A stretch of DNA of 64,000 nucleotides from Druceiella hillmani (Eukaryota > Arthropoda > Insecta > Lepidoptera > Hepialidae): contig JAYKKI010000148.1 in the NCBI GenBank assembly GCA_039881145.1, positions 1,521,842 through 1,585,841 of the forward strand, in the 5' to 3' direction. Positions 1 to 12,489 of the stretch are shown here, in pieces. The number at the start of each line of letters is the position of its first letter. The stretch's first letter is position 1. A program made the position numbers and the translations under genes. The notes under the pieces are model-generated. The model worked only from the letters and a program-made list of their open reading frames with translations. It made no database searches and had not been told where the DNA came from.

Positions 1-795
1 AGTGCTATTAAAGACAATTTTGACAAGCCATGGTTTACTTTATATTAATTATAATTTCTTATTTTCTATATATTTACAATTAAACCTGTTAATCCTTCTT
101 AAATTGAATGTGCATAACTATATCTTATGTACTGATTAAAATTACTTAACCAGAATGTAATTACTATATTGACCTACACACATCTTTTTCATCAACATAA
201 TCCTTGAGGCTATAATAAGCTTTTGAAATAAGTTATTTATATTTGCATTCGCTTATTATATTCTCGTGTGCAGTTTTAAAAAGTATGCAGTGCAGACTTA
301 TTAGTTATATATATATTCGTAATCTAAATTCAGGATTAATCATTTTATTTTGGTTTCATGTATTAACGGTGTAGGTGTACCACCTTTTAACAAAGATATT
401 TAATTTTTATAATATAAAGAAGGTTTCCATGGATATATAAAGAAGAAAAATTCAAAATATATGCCTCCTTGAAAAGATATTGGAATGATTCACGAGATTT
501 TACATTATATATAGCTGGAACTACTGTCTTTGGATAATAAAAATAATTTCAATACCGGCAGCATAGCCCCAAAGCATGATACCTCACAATCATGCTGAGA
601 AAATAAACTAAATAAGCTAACCTGGCCGATGCTTCATTTGTCAACTGCTTAATTTACGAGTACCAACTCGTAGTGTATACGTATGAGCAATTCAAGGTGA
701 TTATGAATCCAGAGTTATGCCTGAGAAAGTAGAAGTGATTACTATTTCTAATACTGTATTATTTAGAATTACTCTAGAGTACATGAGGTTGCTAA

Positions 796-800
<5 letters not shown>
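1..800. other. AT-rich non-coding stretch
   Basis: No recognisable coding region, RNA gene or repeat was seen. An 8-bp dyad lies around 573-597 (AGCATGAT and ATCATGCT), too short to interpret. Confidence 0.5.

Positions 801-836
<36 letters not shown>
801..836. repeat. (TA)n microsatellite
   Basis: Uninterrupted TA dinucleotides directly abut the low-coordinate (3') end of the LINE fragment at 841-1101. Confidence 0.95.
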
Positions 837-840
<4 letters not shown>

Positions 841-1101
841 CATCATTGGACGTGTTTTTGACAAACAACTATTTATATTTGACAATATTATTTCCAATTT
901 AAAACCCAAAAAGATGTTATCGACAAATTACATAGTGTCGTAATTATTTCTTACCACGGACGGTAAGTCATCAATATAGACAAGAAACAAGAAGGGACCC
1001 AGTATAGAACCCTCAGGTACACTGAATTTCATGGAAAATATTAAAGAATTATTACCCTTAATTCCCACTCACCTTTCCAGATTTGACAAATAGGAATTTA
1101 T
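841..1101 (-). pseudogene. Reverse-transcriptase fragment of a LINE
   Basis: One minus-strand frame reads like the middle of a non-LTR retrotransposon RT. It contains INSYLSNLER, then VPEGSILGPFLFLVYIDDLP (motif B with the following conserved block), then FVDNI where the catalytic FADD/YADD motif C is expected. The frame holds two stops, TGA at 1069-1071 and TAA at 928-930. Motif A and everything upstream are absent. The style of the motifs (GSxLGPxLF, YIDDLP) fits CR1/Jockey-superfamily elements; the clade is not certain. The change of the catalytic DD to DN and the stops show it is dead. It is a different copy from the LINE at 59.4-62.5 kb, whose corresponding block reads VPQGSILGPFLFIIF. 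Confidence 0.8.
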
Positions 1102-4100
1102 AACGTCGTTCCTTCCTCAATACTGTATGGCTAATTGCATACTGATCACTCGTACAATCGGTCTGAAACATAGGAACAATTTATGGGTGATCAGGTAAAA
1201 TTTAATAGGAAAGACCTTTAATCATAAATAAATATAATATGACACTAGTAATTTCAAGCCTAATAATTAACACTTAATAGCTCAGGGATATTTTCATGTG
1301 GTACCAGTGTTTATGTTACCTAATTTTCTATAACCTAGAAAGATTTATAGAAAATACCGATGCTGTACATTTACCCGATAATGATAATTTGAAATTAAAG
1401 CTTTATTGGAAGCAAAACTGATCACTTTGTTCACGTAGGATAAATCAATGTAATTAAAATTTATCTTTAATTTTGATGACGGATTGCTACTCTTTACGAA
1501 AAATATATCCTTAAAGAGGTAATTAATAACCCTCATGCATTTTTTTTAAATTGTATTTTTCTACTAATAATATTGACGTGTAAATGGAAAAACGCAGTAG
1601 CTACTTCGTCGTTAATTTGCAGGATCTTTCTAATTTGTCTAGCAACCATAAACAATCCTGACATTATGTTTTCTGTAAGTCAGTTGAGAAGAGTTCTACA
1701 TGATTACAAAAATTCCTTCTAGAATGCTGTAAAAAATATTGAAGTATCTGAAAGAAACTAAGGGATTTAGATTGTGTTATCTGCGTAATTCATAAATCTT
1801 TGATTTCATGTATTTTTTATTTATTTTGTATTTTTTATTAGATTTTTATAGTCCATATATACCACACACCATGTAACTCCTGATTCAACTACTATACCTC
1901 CTCTTTCTATTCAATGATATAACGAGTTACAATGGCTATTTTTCTAGATCCTAATTCCTAAATAGATAGAGAATTTTCCACCTGTGCTCCACAATTTATG
2001 TTCAATCCAACAATTATGTTATTAATCTAACTAATCGTTTCAGAGCATTTTTTATAAACTGGTACTGTTACCTAAACTACTATTACTTGTAACTTTGGAA
2101 CGTGGTAAAAGGTTAACTGATATTTGCTATGCTTACGATTTCGTTCGCGTGAAATTCGGAATAAGAAAAGTTATTACAATGTTTTATTCTCTCATATCTT
2201 GCTTTTGGGTATAAACTATTATCATTCCAAATTTCATTGAAACCCGTCCTGTGTATTTCACATGATTGACAAACATACCGACATACACAAATTCCAAAAA
2301 CAGATTTTCTAGCTTTTATTATCATTCTTTAAGTTCTTTCTAAATTATTTTCCGTGCACAAAATTTACCTTGTTACAATTTGATTATATGTATAGATTTA
2401 GTAATAATACGTTATAATTAACAATGAAATATTTAATGTCAAATAATGTTAGCTGCGGGGAACGTTGCAGACGGAATCTTCCTTAGCAATAATCATTTTA
2501 TGTTTGTCCTTGACCCCATATCGTAACCATATTTATCGATATTACTCCCACCGTGCTTATATTTATTTGAGGTTTTCTAATAGAGTATGTACTATAGGCA
2601 AAAGCAATTATGTTAAAACTAAGATATTAACAGCCTCCAGGCACTAAATGAACTTGGTGATGGAAACAGTATGTTGAAACTCACTAATTTTAATGTAGAA
2701 AGTCACAGCATGAAAGTATTATTACTGACACTACAAAAACTAATTGCTCAGTTGTTTGTATTTTCATGTTTTTAATATTATATAATGGATACATTCTCGC
2801 ATTACCTTACGAATTAGTAATTTATGAGGCGAGATAAAACCTTTTTTGTAAAATCATCCATCTTAATCTTTTTTCATAGTTACGAATTGCGTTATTAAAT
2901 GATGCGTTAATGCCTATCTTGTCGTATTTTCGCAACCAAGTCTCTCGTGAAGACAAGAAAAATTCCCTTTAACAATTTATACGGGGCACTTCAGGGTCGC
3001 TTGTGAATAAGCTTAACGCTTAGCAACGCTTGTGATTAACAAGGACCAAGGCAGATAAGTATTTAATCTTATCTCTTTGTACCTACTATAATTAAAAGGG
3101 GTTAAAATATCAGTGATATGCATTTGTCAACGATAATGTAAATATGAGTAAGTAAACATTTTGTAATAAATTATGTACAACACCGTAAGCAAGAAATAAA
3201 AACTTGATTTTAGAATTGATGCGTCCGTACCCATAAAGTCTTAATTATCTCTCTATAAACAGGGAGTGCAATGCAAATGACTTGTTTTGGAAAATCCTAA
3301 TACTTCCTGCACTGAATACGTTACTTGAAATTAAAAATATCTTCCAAATTGTTTATACTTCATAAATATATTTTTCTAATCCTGCACGAATGACGTCACT
3401 CGTATTTCATATAGCAAATTTACTTATTTTCCATTCTTTGTCTCCACAAATTGTGTTTATTTCCACAACTATCCATAAATATTGATTGAAATTTTGTTGT
3501 CGTAGTTATTCAGTGTGTGTTTCTAATATTTATGCAAAAATACATGTGTATCTTCATTCCTATTTGAAGTATCTTATAGACTTGCTAAAATTTGGAAACG
3601 ATTAGAAAGTTTGTTTCTTAAAAATACTGAAAATCTATTATTTTTATTCTGCTCAATAAACTAAAACTCCACTAAACCTCGCATTCGTAAAGTGTATTTT
3701 AAAATAGAGATGTTTTTCGGAGCATTCCGTATACGAATCAACGTGACAGTGCTTTTGGACAAAACGGCACTCATAACTGCTACGGACGACACTGCCTGCC
3801 AGTAGAAAAAATCTATGTACGAGACCATCACTCTGCAACGAATCGTCTCGAGATTTAAAATTGTGCTTCTATAATGTCGCTAAGATTGGGTGCGCGTCGA
3901 CGTAGTGAATAATGATTATCTGCTCGGATGTGACATTTGCTTTAGATGCAAGGACTTCGTTTTTGCGATCACATTGTATTTTTTGAGGTCGTTGACTGAA
4001 GCGACGTAATGTATGTTAGTATTTCCAATAATTTGTTTTGTCATATATAATGATAATAACTGCAAATTGTTTTCATCATAACTCAAAATATTTCAAACTA

Positions 4101-7100
4101 TTTAGCCATGTTAATTCTTAAGATTACTCTGATTATATTCGTTAATAGTAAATCACAGAACTTTTTAAAATTAATTTGATTTAAATTTTGTTAGACTTCA
4201 ACCCTTGAATAACTTTCATCGGACAATCGTAAGTCTAATTTTATTCCGTAGTATACTCATAATAACAATTTGCAGTAAATCAATACAAGTCGAAACAAAA
4301 ATTTTATTCTACAAGAGATTTTTGCTCACGATTACTCTTGCGTGAAATAATTTGCTCACATATAATATTTGCTAGTGATAGCAAATAATCGTAAAGGATT
4401 ATGGTAAAAATATTGAAATGAAACCTGTTCCTCGACAACTGCCTAATATCTATAATTTTCGGTTAGGCACAAAGGTTTAAAAAAAGGCATAGCAAGTTTC
4501 AATATTCTCCTCAAGTGTAAAGAGTGTAACACGCGGTCACCCTACCAACGAAGCTTTTCCATGATAAAGATTTTATGTTGAATCAAGCATCAACGACGAA
4601 GATTTGCTATGAAATAATAAAAAAGAATATTTTTATAAGATGATGACGTGTGACGACATTTCTTCATGTTCAAATGGGTAGTATTTATTAAAATATTTCG
4701 GAGCACCGCGCGAATGGACTAATGGTATATTTTAAAATGTTTCGTTTGCGGGGTTATAATTTGTTTTCATTTTCTAGCGGAGAGAAATAATAGTGATGAG
4801 GCGTAAACGCAGAAGAAGCAATATTTATTTGCTTCATTTACGCATATCTTTTGCAATAATTTATTGCGAGATTATTTGAGGTTTTCAGCTCCGAAGCAGT
4901 AATCAAAACAAGAGATCACGCACCGTTGTAAAGGTAAGTTTTATCAAAATTATTGGAGTCTTTTCTTATAGTAATTATGTTACAGTCTTCATAATGTATA
5001 GTCCACTTGAATATTTATTAGTAAAATCTGAATTGATTGAAAGATCAATATATTAAACCCGTAAATAAAAACGCTGTTACTTGAAATAAATGCCTGAGAA
5101 TAATTTTTTTCTCCTTTTTGCAATAACTTTGATAAATATGGATAATTGTGAACACTGGGTGTTTCAGATTTATTAAGAACAGAAAACTGCCGATTGATAG
5201 CAAAAGAATGATTTGATTCTGAGTAAAGATTTATCAATGTTAGTGGCCTACGTATTACTTGCTATTTTCCTTAAGCAAAATAAAAATAATTTATAGAAAA
5301 CTACGTACATTATTCGAATACAAGTTCGATTATCCATTAAATATTATATAAGCTATTTAACTATTTCTAAATTATACCACTAAATATTAAATATGGTTTT
5401 AATTTATGAAAATAAAATTATAATAGAAATTACATATAGAAAGCAAGATATTCAGTCAATTATTTGTGGGAAAAAAATTTAACCGCAGCTTCACTTTATT
5501 AACAACTTTTTGTTTAAACTCACTAATAAAGTATAGATTTTGATAGTGGTATTACGTATATTTGCAATGGATCCACTTTTAATTGAAGTTTAATCTCATG
5601 TTATGTGAATATAGAGTTGTTGTTAATCTGTTATTAACTACGCTGTGTCGTTTGATGTAGTTCGTTAGCTTTACGCACTTTTATAAATATCGTGTTAGTA
5701 TAAAGTGATAGAAAATAATCGGAGAAAAATATTTAAAGAGAAACGCCTATAAGTTTGATGGCCGATTTAATGATCCAGATTGACGGAAGGCTGAGTTCGA
5801 ATCTGACAGTTTGTGTATTTTCGTCTATTATTTATGTATTATTTTTTATCAAAATAATCCTTATTAATAGAATTCTAATAACACTGCATTTCTTCTTCGT
5901 TTTTTTATGCTTGCCGTTTTTTACCACCTGCCGTATATTTATAATCAATTGTCATTTTGTGCATATCGACGATGAAATTATTTATTGCTCGATGTATTAT
6001 CTATATAATGATCTCACTAAAGCGGTAATAATTTGCAACTTAGTAAGAATGTGTATTTGCATGTACGCTAGCTGATAAAACTCCTTAGTTTTTGCAACAG
6101 TTTTTATATTTTGATTGAGAATTTGTTTTAAAACTTAGGGAATCACAATGTCATTTTTTAATACATCGGGCCACTATTAGAATTTGCATAATAAGGAATA
6201 TTACCTTTCATATCAACAACTTTATTATTCTTTTTATTCTGAAATCGAATGTATTACAAGTGTACATCTCTAGAAGATAATGTTTTCGTCTGTTTCTTTT
6301 ATGCTCATCACGCACGGGCTAAACGTATTACCATAAATTACTACCTATCAATTCCAATGCTTCTTTTTGAGCATATTCTCCACCTCGATTATACGAATAT
6401 TTTTAAACTATTATTGTATTCGACGAACACTAAATTTACGCTGTGATGAACATTGTAGAATGCTGCATTCAATGTTAATAAAGAACCAATATTTGTTTAT
6501 TTTAACAGCTAGACAAATGTTTAAAAAATTGAGCGTGTAAAAAATTGCCTTTAACTTGTCCATATATTTTGGTAAACAGAATAATAATTACACATGAATT
6601 ATACAACCCAAAATGTAAAATTTTGTTGATAAAATCATACTAATTTAATAGCAACGAAACTTTGAATTTTAATAGCAACGTGATGACACAAAGATGGGCA
6701 AAGCTAATAAAATTTAAAATATTTTAAAGATTTTCAGTTTAATGAAAACCGATTACCTTAAAAATGTAGTACCGAAATTGAATCTGGTATATCCCATTTT
6801 ATGTTGATTGGAAACTATAATAGCGTTGGTTTTTAATAATTAGGGAATATGCTATTTTGTTCTTGGTTCGAAATTAATATCACGGAAATCGAATTATTTC
6901 TAAAAAATAATATTTCGTTTTGGCTTTATAAAATGGTGTAAATTTATTCAAGATGGTATTATTTACTTTCGATATAATATACAACTGTATTACTGTCTGT
7001 TAAAATAGCTAAAATTTGGTTGAACAGTGAAACGACGTTAAAAGACTCTTAAGACATTATGCCGCCCAACTTTGTTTTGCAATATAAACAAATATTCAAA

Positions 7101-7876
7101 TAAATTTCAATTATTTTATTCAATATATGCATTATACAATTTTTGTTACGAATATAATATAGAATAAACGGACATCATTTTATTGACCGTTAAGGGTCAG
7201 CAAATATGGGAATCTTGACAAAGCTGGACAGTAAAACAAGAAACGGGCGGGTATATGCTCCCTGCATTGGGTAGCCCGTGGGATCTAATCCTTTATTGAT
7301 TGAGAGATACGAATATAGTTAGGGTTTGGGGACGTGTTTTATTAATTGATTTGCATAACTTCCTGTGCTGTTCCGTTAAAGATTATTCATTTAATTATTA
7401 CTTGCCTTTAAACATTCAATATTGCATGGGAGCAGTGTGTGCTTGGAATATGAGACACAAAGATTGTATCTCCTTAGGCAAACAGGGATAATTTTTAAAA
7501 TATTAAATTAAATTATAATTTTGAGCTTCGATATTGCGATCTAATGCTATTATAGAGTTTCGACGTCCTAATATTTCTTTTCCCCTATATTTAATTACCC
7601 TTGAAATAAAAACTAAAATAGGTAACCAATTTAAACGTCAAATATTCCATCCTAATTTACGCATATGGATATTCTAAATCTTCCCTTCCTTCATAAATGC
7701 CGATTGACAATGGGCGATCTATTCCAATCCTAGTGTCTATCATCTTAAAGCAATCCTGAAATATCTCAAGTAGAATGCGGAGTAGGATGTACAACATAAT
7801 TAACTGTTTTTAATATATAAAATTATTTTACGTGCCAGATTTCTGAAGCTTTACAGCATATATATATATTTATACA

Positions 7877-7878
<2 letters not shown>
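1102..7878. other. Long AT-rich stretch without recognised genes
   Basis: Only short AT-rich open frames without conserved motifs are present (for example 5755-6075 plus, hydrophobic, low complexity). Segments of more balanced composition occur at about 3690-3960 and 7200-7300, but I recognise nothing in them. A hairpin lies at 4801-4843, with nested arms GCGTAAA/TTTACGC and GAAGCAA/TTGCTTC. Confidence 0.5.

Positions 7879-7934
<56 letters not shown>
7879..7934. repeat. (TA)n microsatellite
   Basis: About 28 uninterrupted TA units, preceded by a shorter interrupted TA tract from about 7857. Confidence 0.95.
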
Positions 7935-7937
<3 letters not shown>

Positions 7938-9385
7938 ATTAGTTTCCACTTTATAGTGGCATTGGCTAATTGTTCAATCAGATGGAGAACATTGATTTGC
8001 GTCTAATATCGTAAAAATGAGCTCTTATAATTATTCTTGTAAATGTCCCACTTGCCTTGCTTGCGCGATTGGATTGATTAAGCGTAATTGTTGAATTATT
8101 GTTATTTTATTTCTTTACCTTGTAAATCACAAGCTTGAGGTGGATGAGGTCACCTCCGATATCTAGTATAAACCCAAAGTTAACTATTTTATTATTTTAT
8201 GTTGGAATGAGTCAAATAAAGTTTATCTTTTCAGTAGTATGTCACCAAAAATTTAGAGATTTAGCCAAAGTCGAGATTGTGGGCACTTTTGGTAATACCC
8301 TTGTTTGTTTCTGTCTCATGTATACCTTTATAATATAACGTAATGGTAATACCCTTGTTTGTTTCTATTCATTTCTGTTTTGCTTTTTTGGCGAGGATTT
8401 CATCGTCAATAATTCAAAATTTTCTCTGCAGCTTCTCCGGTTTGGATCATGAAATATGTCTACGCAATAAATTATTGCATAGAAAACATCTTGGTCTATA
8501 ATTTAGTTCGGATTATAAAAGAGAAAAAGGAATGATTGACAAATTATTTTTTTAATTTATGACGTCAAATTATTTATTGTTTTATAGTTACAATATAACT
8601 TCTACCTTTTAAAATATAACTGAATTTATTAACAAGCGTGATTCGCTTTAAGATTTACAGTAGGTGATATAGTAAAAGCAACAAAATATAATCAGCTATC
8701 CAAAATTAATTTAACTTTAAAAGAAAATTTCAGTGTCTAGAATTTAAATAATTTTTTAAAGTTTATCTGAAAATTTTAAATGGATTTACGAAAAAACAAA
8801 TTTGAATATTTTGTTTAACTAAGTGCAACTTTAACAAATACTCGGTATAAATATGTCAATTATTCATATGTACAAAGAGTAAATCACTTCTGAACTTCCA
8901 TTACGTAATTATTATTGACATGTCATCTCCTGCCTAAATTATTATTGACATGTTACCTCCATTGAGAATGTCATCTCCTTTGCCACTACTGATAAAATGT
9001 TGAAGCTAGTGGGTAACGCAAGTTCATATTCCCGATTAGATATTTTTTAAAACTATAAAAATACTTAATTTTGAAAATACTCTACAAAAATGCCTAGATT
9101 TTACAGGCTGTCAACAGGGTTTTTACCTTTCTTATATTTTTAAATATTTTCTTTAAAAACGTTTATCACTGAACCTTGTAAAAAAGTTTCTAATGACACA
9201 AAATATTCATATTGCTTATAAGCTGTATAACCTTAAGTGATGAAAGTTTATTCTCTTGATTACGTTACTGCAAAATTTAATTTCTTAGTTCCTGGAGTAA
9301 CTTTATTTATGTTTAAAGATAAAGAAGAATCGCCGAAATTATTCACAACTCTTTAGATTACGTTTAGTGAGACTTGGGAATCTAT
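7935..9385. other. AT-rich stretch with a small tandem duplication
   Basis: No gene seen. At 8907-8966 a 30-bp unit starting AATTATTATTGACATGT occurs twice in tandem with a partial third copy (ATGTCATCTCC). Confidence 0.5.
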
Positions 9386-9586
9386 TTCCACCCGGGTTGC
9401 CTCAGGGCTCCTCCTGAGACTTGTAACGACCCGACTCATACACAAGAGCGGACTTTCGAATGTCTCCTAATAGGGTCTCTTATCTACAGTTTCAGCGCTT
9501 TTATCCAACAGGGTTAGAGTCTGTCTCTTCTCTATGAATCAGTTAGGATCTCCATTTTTTCAAGAAAGCGCTTTGCGAATACTCCT
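9386..9586 (-). repeat. Dispersed repeat, possible LINE 3' end (copy 1)
   Basis: About 200 bp aligns by eye along its whole length with 40150-40343. Shared blocks include TTCCACCCGGGTTG, CAGCGCTT and GGGTTAGAGTCTGTC. On the minus strand both copies translate to a similar short C-terminus ending in RDRL and a stop (this copy: EKMEILTDS, stop, RRDRL; other copy: ENLEILNDSLTRDRL). This suggests the family carried coding sequence ending here, followed by a 3' UTR. The family is not identified. Confidence 0.6.
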
Positions 9587-11322
9587 GTAAAAATATTCTC
9601 GATTAAGAAAACATGTTGGTCTTTATTTTCCTAATAAGTGCCTCGTAAAAAAACATGCAATTTGAATATGTTTACTAGTAAATCGGTCTATCCAATAACA
9701 CAATTTTTCAGCTACATTTAAATCAGTCAACTATAAAACAAGAAGGACTTTTGTTTTATCTATGTACATACACAGAGAAATTAAACTATTACTGTTTAAT
9801 TTAGAACTCCGCCTATATTTCCAATACGCTTTTAATCATTTTACATTAATTTCGGAGAGATCCCTTACGGATATAAAGGTTTTGAGATGTAATAATAATG
9901 AGTTAATTTTAAGTGTAGCGCACGTTAAAAGAAAAACCACCTAAAGGAATATCGTAAAATAATATAAAACAAAAGGAAATACTGCCTCGGTCAGAAAAAG
10001 ATTCATTTTCGATAGTACGCAAAACGTATATGTATAACAAATATTTATAATAAATACCGTTTGGCGTACTCTAGTTGAATTTACATATTTCAAATAAAGT
10101 AAATAAATTTTTATACAATATGAGTTTAGTTCCCATACTCGAGGCTTTAGATCTAATTTGCTTTGTTTGCTTTTTTTCTAATAGAATTTGGTTCAGTGCA
10201 AATTAAATGAAACCTAGTTGTCACGTTTTTTTACTGTTTTCTTATTTTTCACTACCCCTGTTTTGCTTGTTGTTCTAATATTTTATGTTTATCAATACGG
10301 CAGTTTTAGTCGCACTTTTATTTAATGCTAACATTGGGAAATTATTTATTAATTTCAAAAAAGAACTGTCGCTTTCTTTGAAGGGTAAAGAATGAAAGAA
10401 TATCATGTGCCATATTCTTATCATTAATCAATGCACATATTGTTCCCGACGCAATGAATACGAATCAAAAACTAGTTTACGGCATCGGATATACCGGACG
10501 AATTTGTGGGAATTTTTATTTAATAATTTCCTTTTACAATAGGATACATTTTAAATTCTGTGTTCTATCAGACTACAAAATTTGTCTACTTTGGGAATCG
10601 TTCTTGAAGTACGTAACCGCGTATATCCTTACGGAGGATTATCATTTCGATTAAAAAAATAGAGAACCACGCCTGACCAGCTGTTGTGCACCAAAAATAA
10701 TAGTTAGTAAATTTTTAAAAATATACCAATCACAGTGACTGACCACGCCAGTTTCACCGTTTTACTGTTTTGGAAAACCAGGCATGGTTGTAAGAGCCTT
10801 TTTATCTTTTAATTTGTATTGTTTAGGCTTATAAAAAGATATGCGCATTACTGTTTTTATTCACATGTCTCATGTTTATGATTCATCTATATAAATACAT
10901 GAAAATATTTCTTATTGTGTGTATGTGGATATGTCTGTTTGTGTACTAAATTCACTCAGTTTAAACTGAAAAATTATTTAACCAATCCACACAAAATTTT
11001 CAGCAATATAGCCCTCAAAATTTCGGACGAAATATGTACTGCATAATAGCACTTTGGCCTTAAGAAGATGGACAATTGAGTGGATACGGATTGGTCAAAA
11101 CTAGATAAGTTTGGTTTACGACTTGGTTAACAGTTTGGTTTATACTTTAATATTGTTTGTTAAAAAATCACTTATTCTGTTAGTATAAACATATATATAT
11201 ACTCTCATGAGGACGTTTATCAAAAATTTGAATACAAAATGTTTTTTTTTATTAAGTTCAAATGTCTCTATGATAGCAAACCGTAAAAATAATTTTGTTT
11301 CACTAAAATAAAGTTCTATGAC
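9587..11322. other. AT-rich stretch with a possible degenerate interspersed repeat
   Basis: No gene seen. The segment about 10870-11050 (TTTAACCAATCCACACAAAATTT and neighbouring text) resembles the common insect repeat text in which a host sequence reads 'accgattttgatgaaattt', but it is too diverged to assign. Confidence 0.35.
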
Positions 11323-11428
11323 AGAATATATATGGTATTCTATCATTTTAGCATTTTAATAGTCTAAAAAGTAAAAATTATAGAATACATATGGTATTCT
11401 ATCATTTTTAGCATTTTAATAATCTATA
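11323..11428. repeat. 59-bp tandem duplication
   Basis: Two copies of a 59-bp unit (11323-11381 and 11382 onward, the second slightly short). Both contain GGTATTCTATCATTTT and AGCATTTTAAT with only a few differences. Confidence 0.85.
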
Positions 11429-11637
11429 ATTGATGGTTCCTACACGAACATCCAACATATATTTAATGGAAGGCAATATATTTGAATAGGTGTTAATGTA
11501 AAAAACACTGAAAAAATGTATGCCAAACTATTAATTTAGTGACATTACAGATAGCTCTTAGTATTTAATGCTTTAAAAAATTTACTATTGACGAGGTGAA
11601 TGTAAAACTATTTTCATGAAATCCGCCGCTATACCGC

Positions 11638-12105
11638 CTATAGATCGTTATGAATTACATATCCTAAATGGTTAATTAATGCCTCTCCTGTTATATTTCT
11701 ACTAATAAGTTGCCTGTGAGGCCGCGATAAAATCCCAATAAGGTAACGAACTATGTGACATATTTCACGGGTCAGTGCTTCACGCGTGCAATTGTCAATT
11801 ATATCGTCAGCGACATTCGGAGAGCTCTGATATTCTTTTGTTAAGCTCGCCGTATGTTTGACGCTCTTTAACAGTTTTGACCCGAACATAATAAAATGAA
11901 TGTAATTAATATGTAGGCTTCTCTTATAGTGCTTCCTGTAAATTATACAAGACAAGAAAATGTAAATTATGTGTACATATAAGCGACAATGTAATTTATT
12001 ATTCTTTATTTCGTAGAAGTTCTTCATATTATGTGACTTTATCTTTATCGTATAATACTTATACATACTTATATAAATATATTCATACCTAAGTTCTTTT
12101 AGCAA
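11638..12105 (-). CDS. Unassigned 155-codon open frame, possible exon or gene fragment
   Basis: I do not recognise this protein. The first half is AT-driven low-complexity sequence rich in I, Y and K and is probably chance. The last 80 or so residues are of balanced composition with few runs. They include SKLLKSVKHTASLTKEYQ, SPNVADDIIDNCTREALT and ISRNITGEALINHLGYV, and look like real or formerly real coding sequence, mostly helical. The underlying DNA (about 11640-11890) is clearly less AT-rich than its surroundings. No promoter, splice pair or poly(A) signal could be fixed. It could be a terminal exon of a host gene, a decayed transposon gene, or chance. The Jockey LINE 3' end begins about 280 bp away. 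Confidence 0.25.
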   Translation of the reverse strand: MLKELRYEYIYISMYKYYTIKIKSHNMKNFYEIKNNKLHCRLYVHIIYIFLSCIIYRKHYKRSLHINYIHFIMFGSKLLKSVKHTASLTKEYQSSPNVADDIIDNCTREALTREICHIVRYLIGILSRPHRQLISRNITGEALINHLGYVIHNDL

Positions 12106-12381
12106 AAAAAGGTGGTCTTTAAAAAAGGATAGAAATTACACCTCACTTTCTGCTTCCATTCCGCCCTTCCATTTTCCTCAAAAATCTACACTAATTAAAT
12201 ATTTAATTTATTTCGTACAAAATTGTGATTTTCAAAATAAATTTAAAACGTAAAAATTTCCTTCCAATTGCGGTATTTTTTGCAAACACTATACTTTAAA
12301 AAGGCCAAGTACGAGTTTGAACACGTCTACATAAGTTTACGTATTTGTGTACATATTCTGAATCAGTATGGTTGATGCAAG

Positions 12382-12401
12382 TTTTTTTCTTTTTTTTTTT
12401 T
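12382..12401 (-). other. Poly(A) tail of the Jockey-like LINE
   Basis: A run of T with a single C on the plus strand, that is, a poly(A) tract on the element's sense strand. It marks the 3' end and confirms retrotransposition through an RNA intermediate. Confidence 0.85.
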
Positions 12402-12489
12402 CTGTTTGTATCCTGCGATCAGTCATTGGAACTATAAGCAGGTAGGTTGTGGTATGTATCTTGTTTGGGCGAATATGGGGCCAGTGCCC

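Noticed and set aside
5785..5815. GAGTTCGAATCTGAC resembling a tRNA B box
   Set aside because: The flanking bases do not pair as a T arm and no cloverleaf could be built.
5755..6075. 106-codon open frame, hydrophobic
   Set aside because: AT-driven I/F/L/Y composition, no motif, no upstream signal; consistent with chance.
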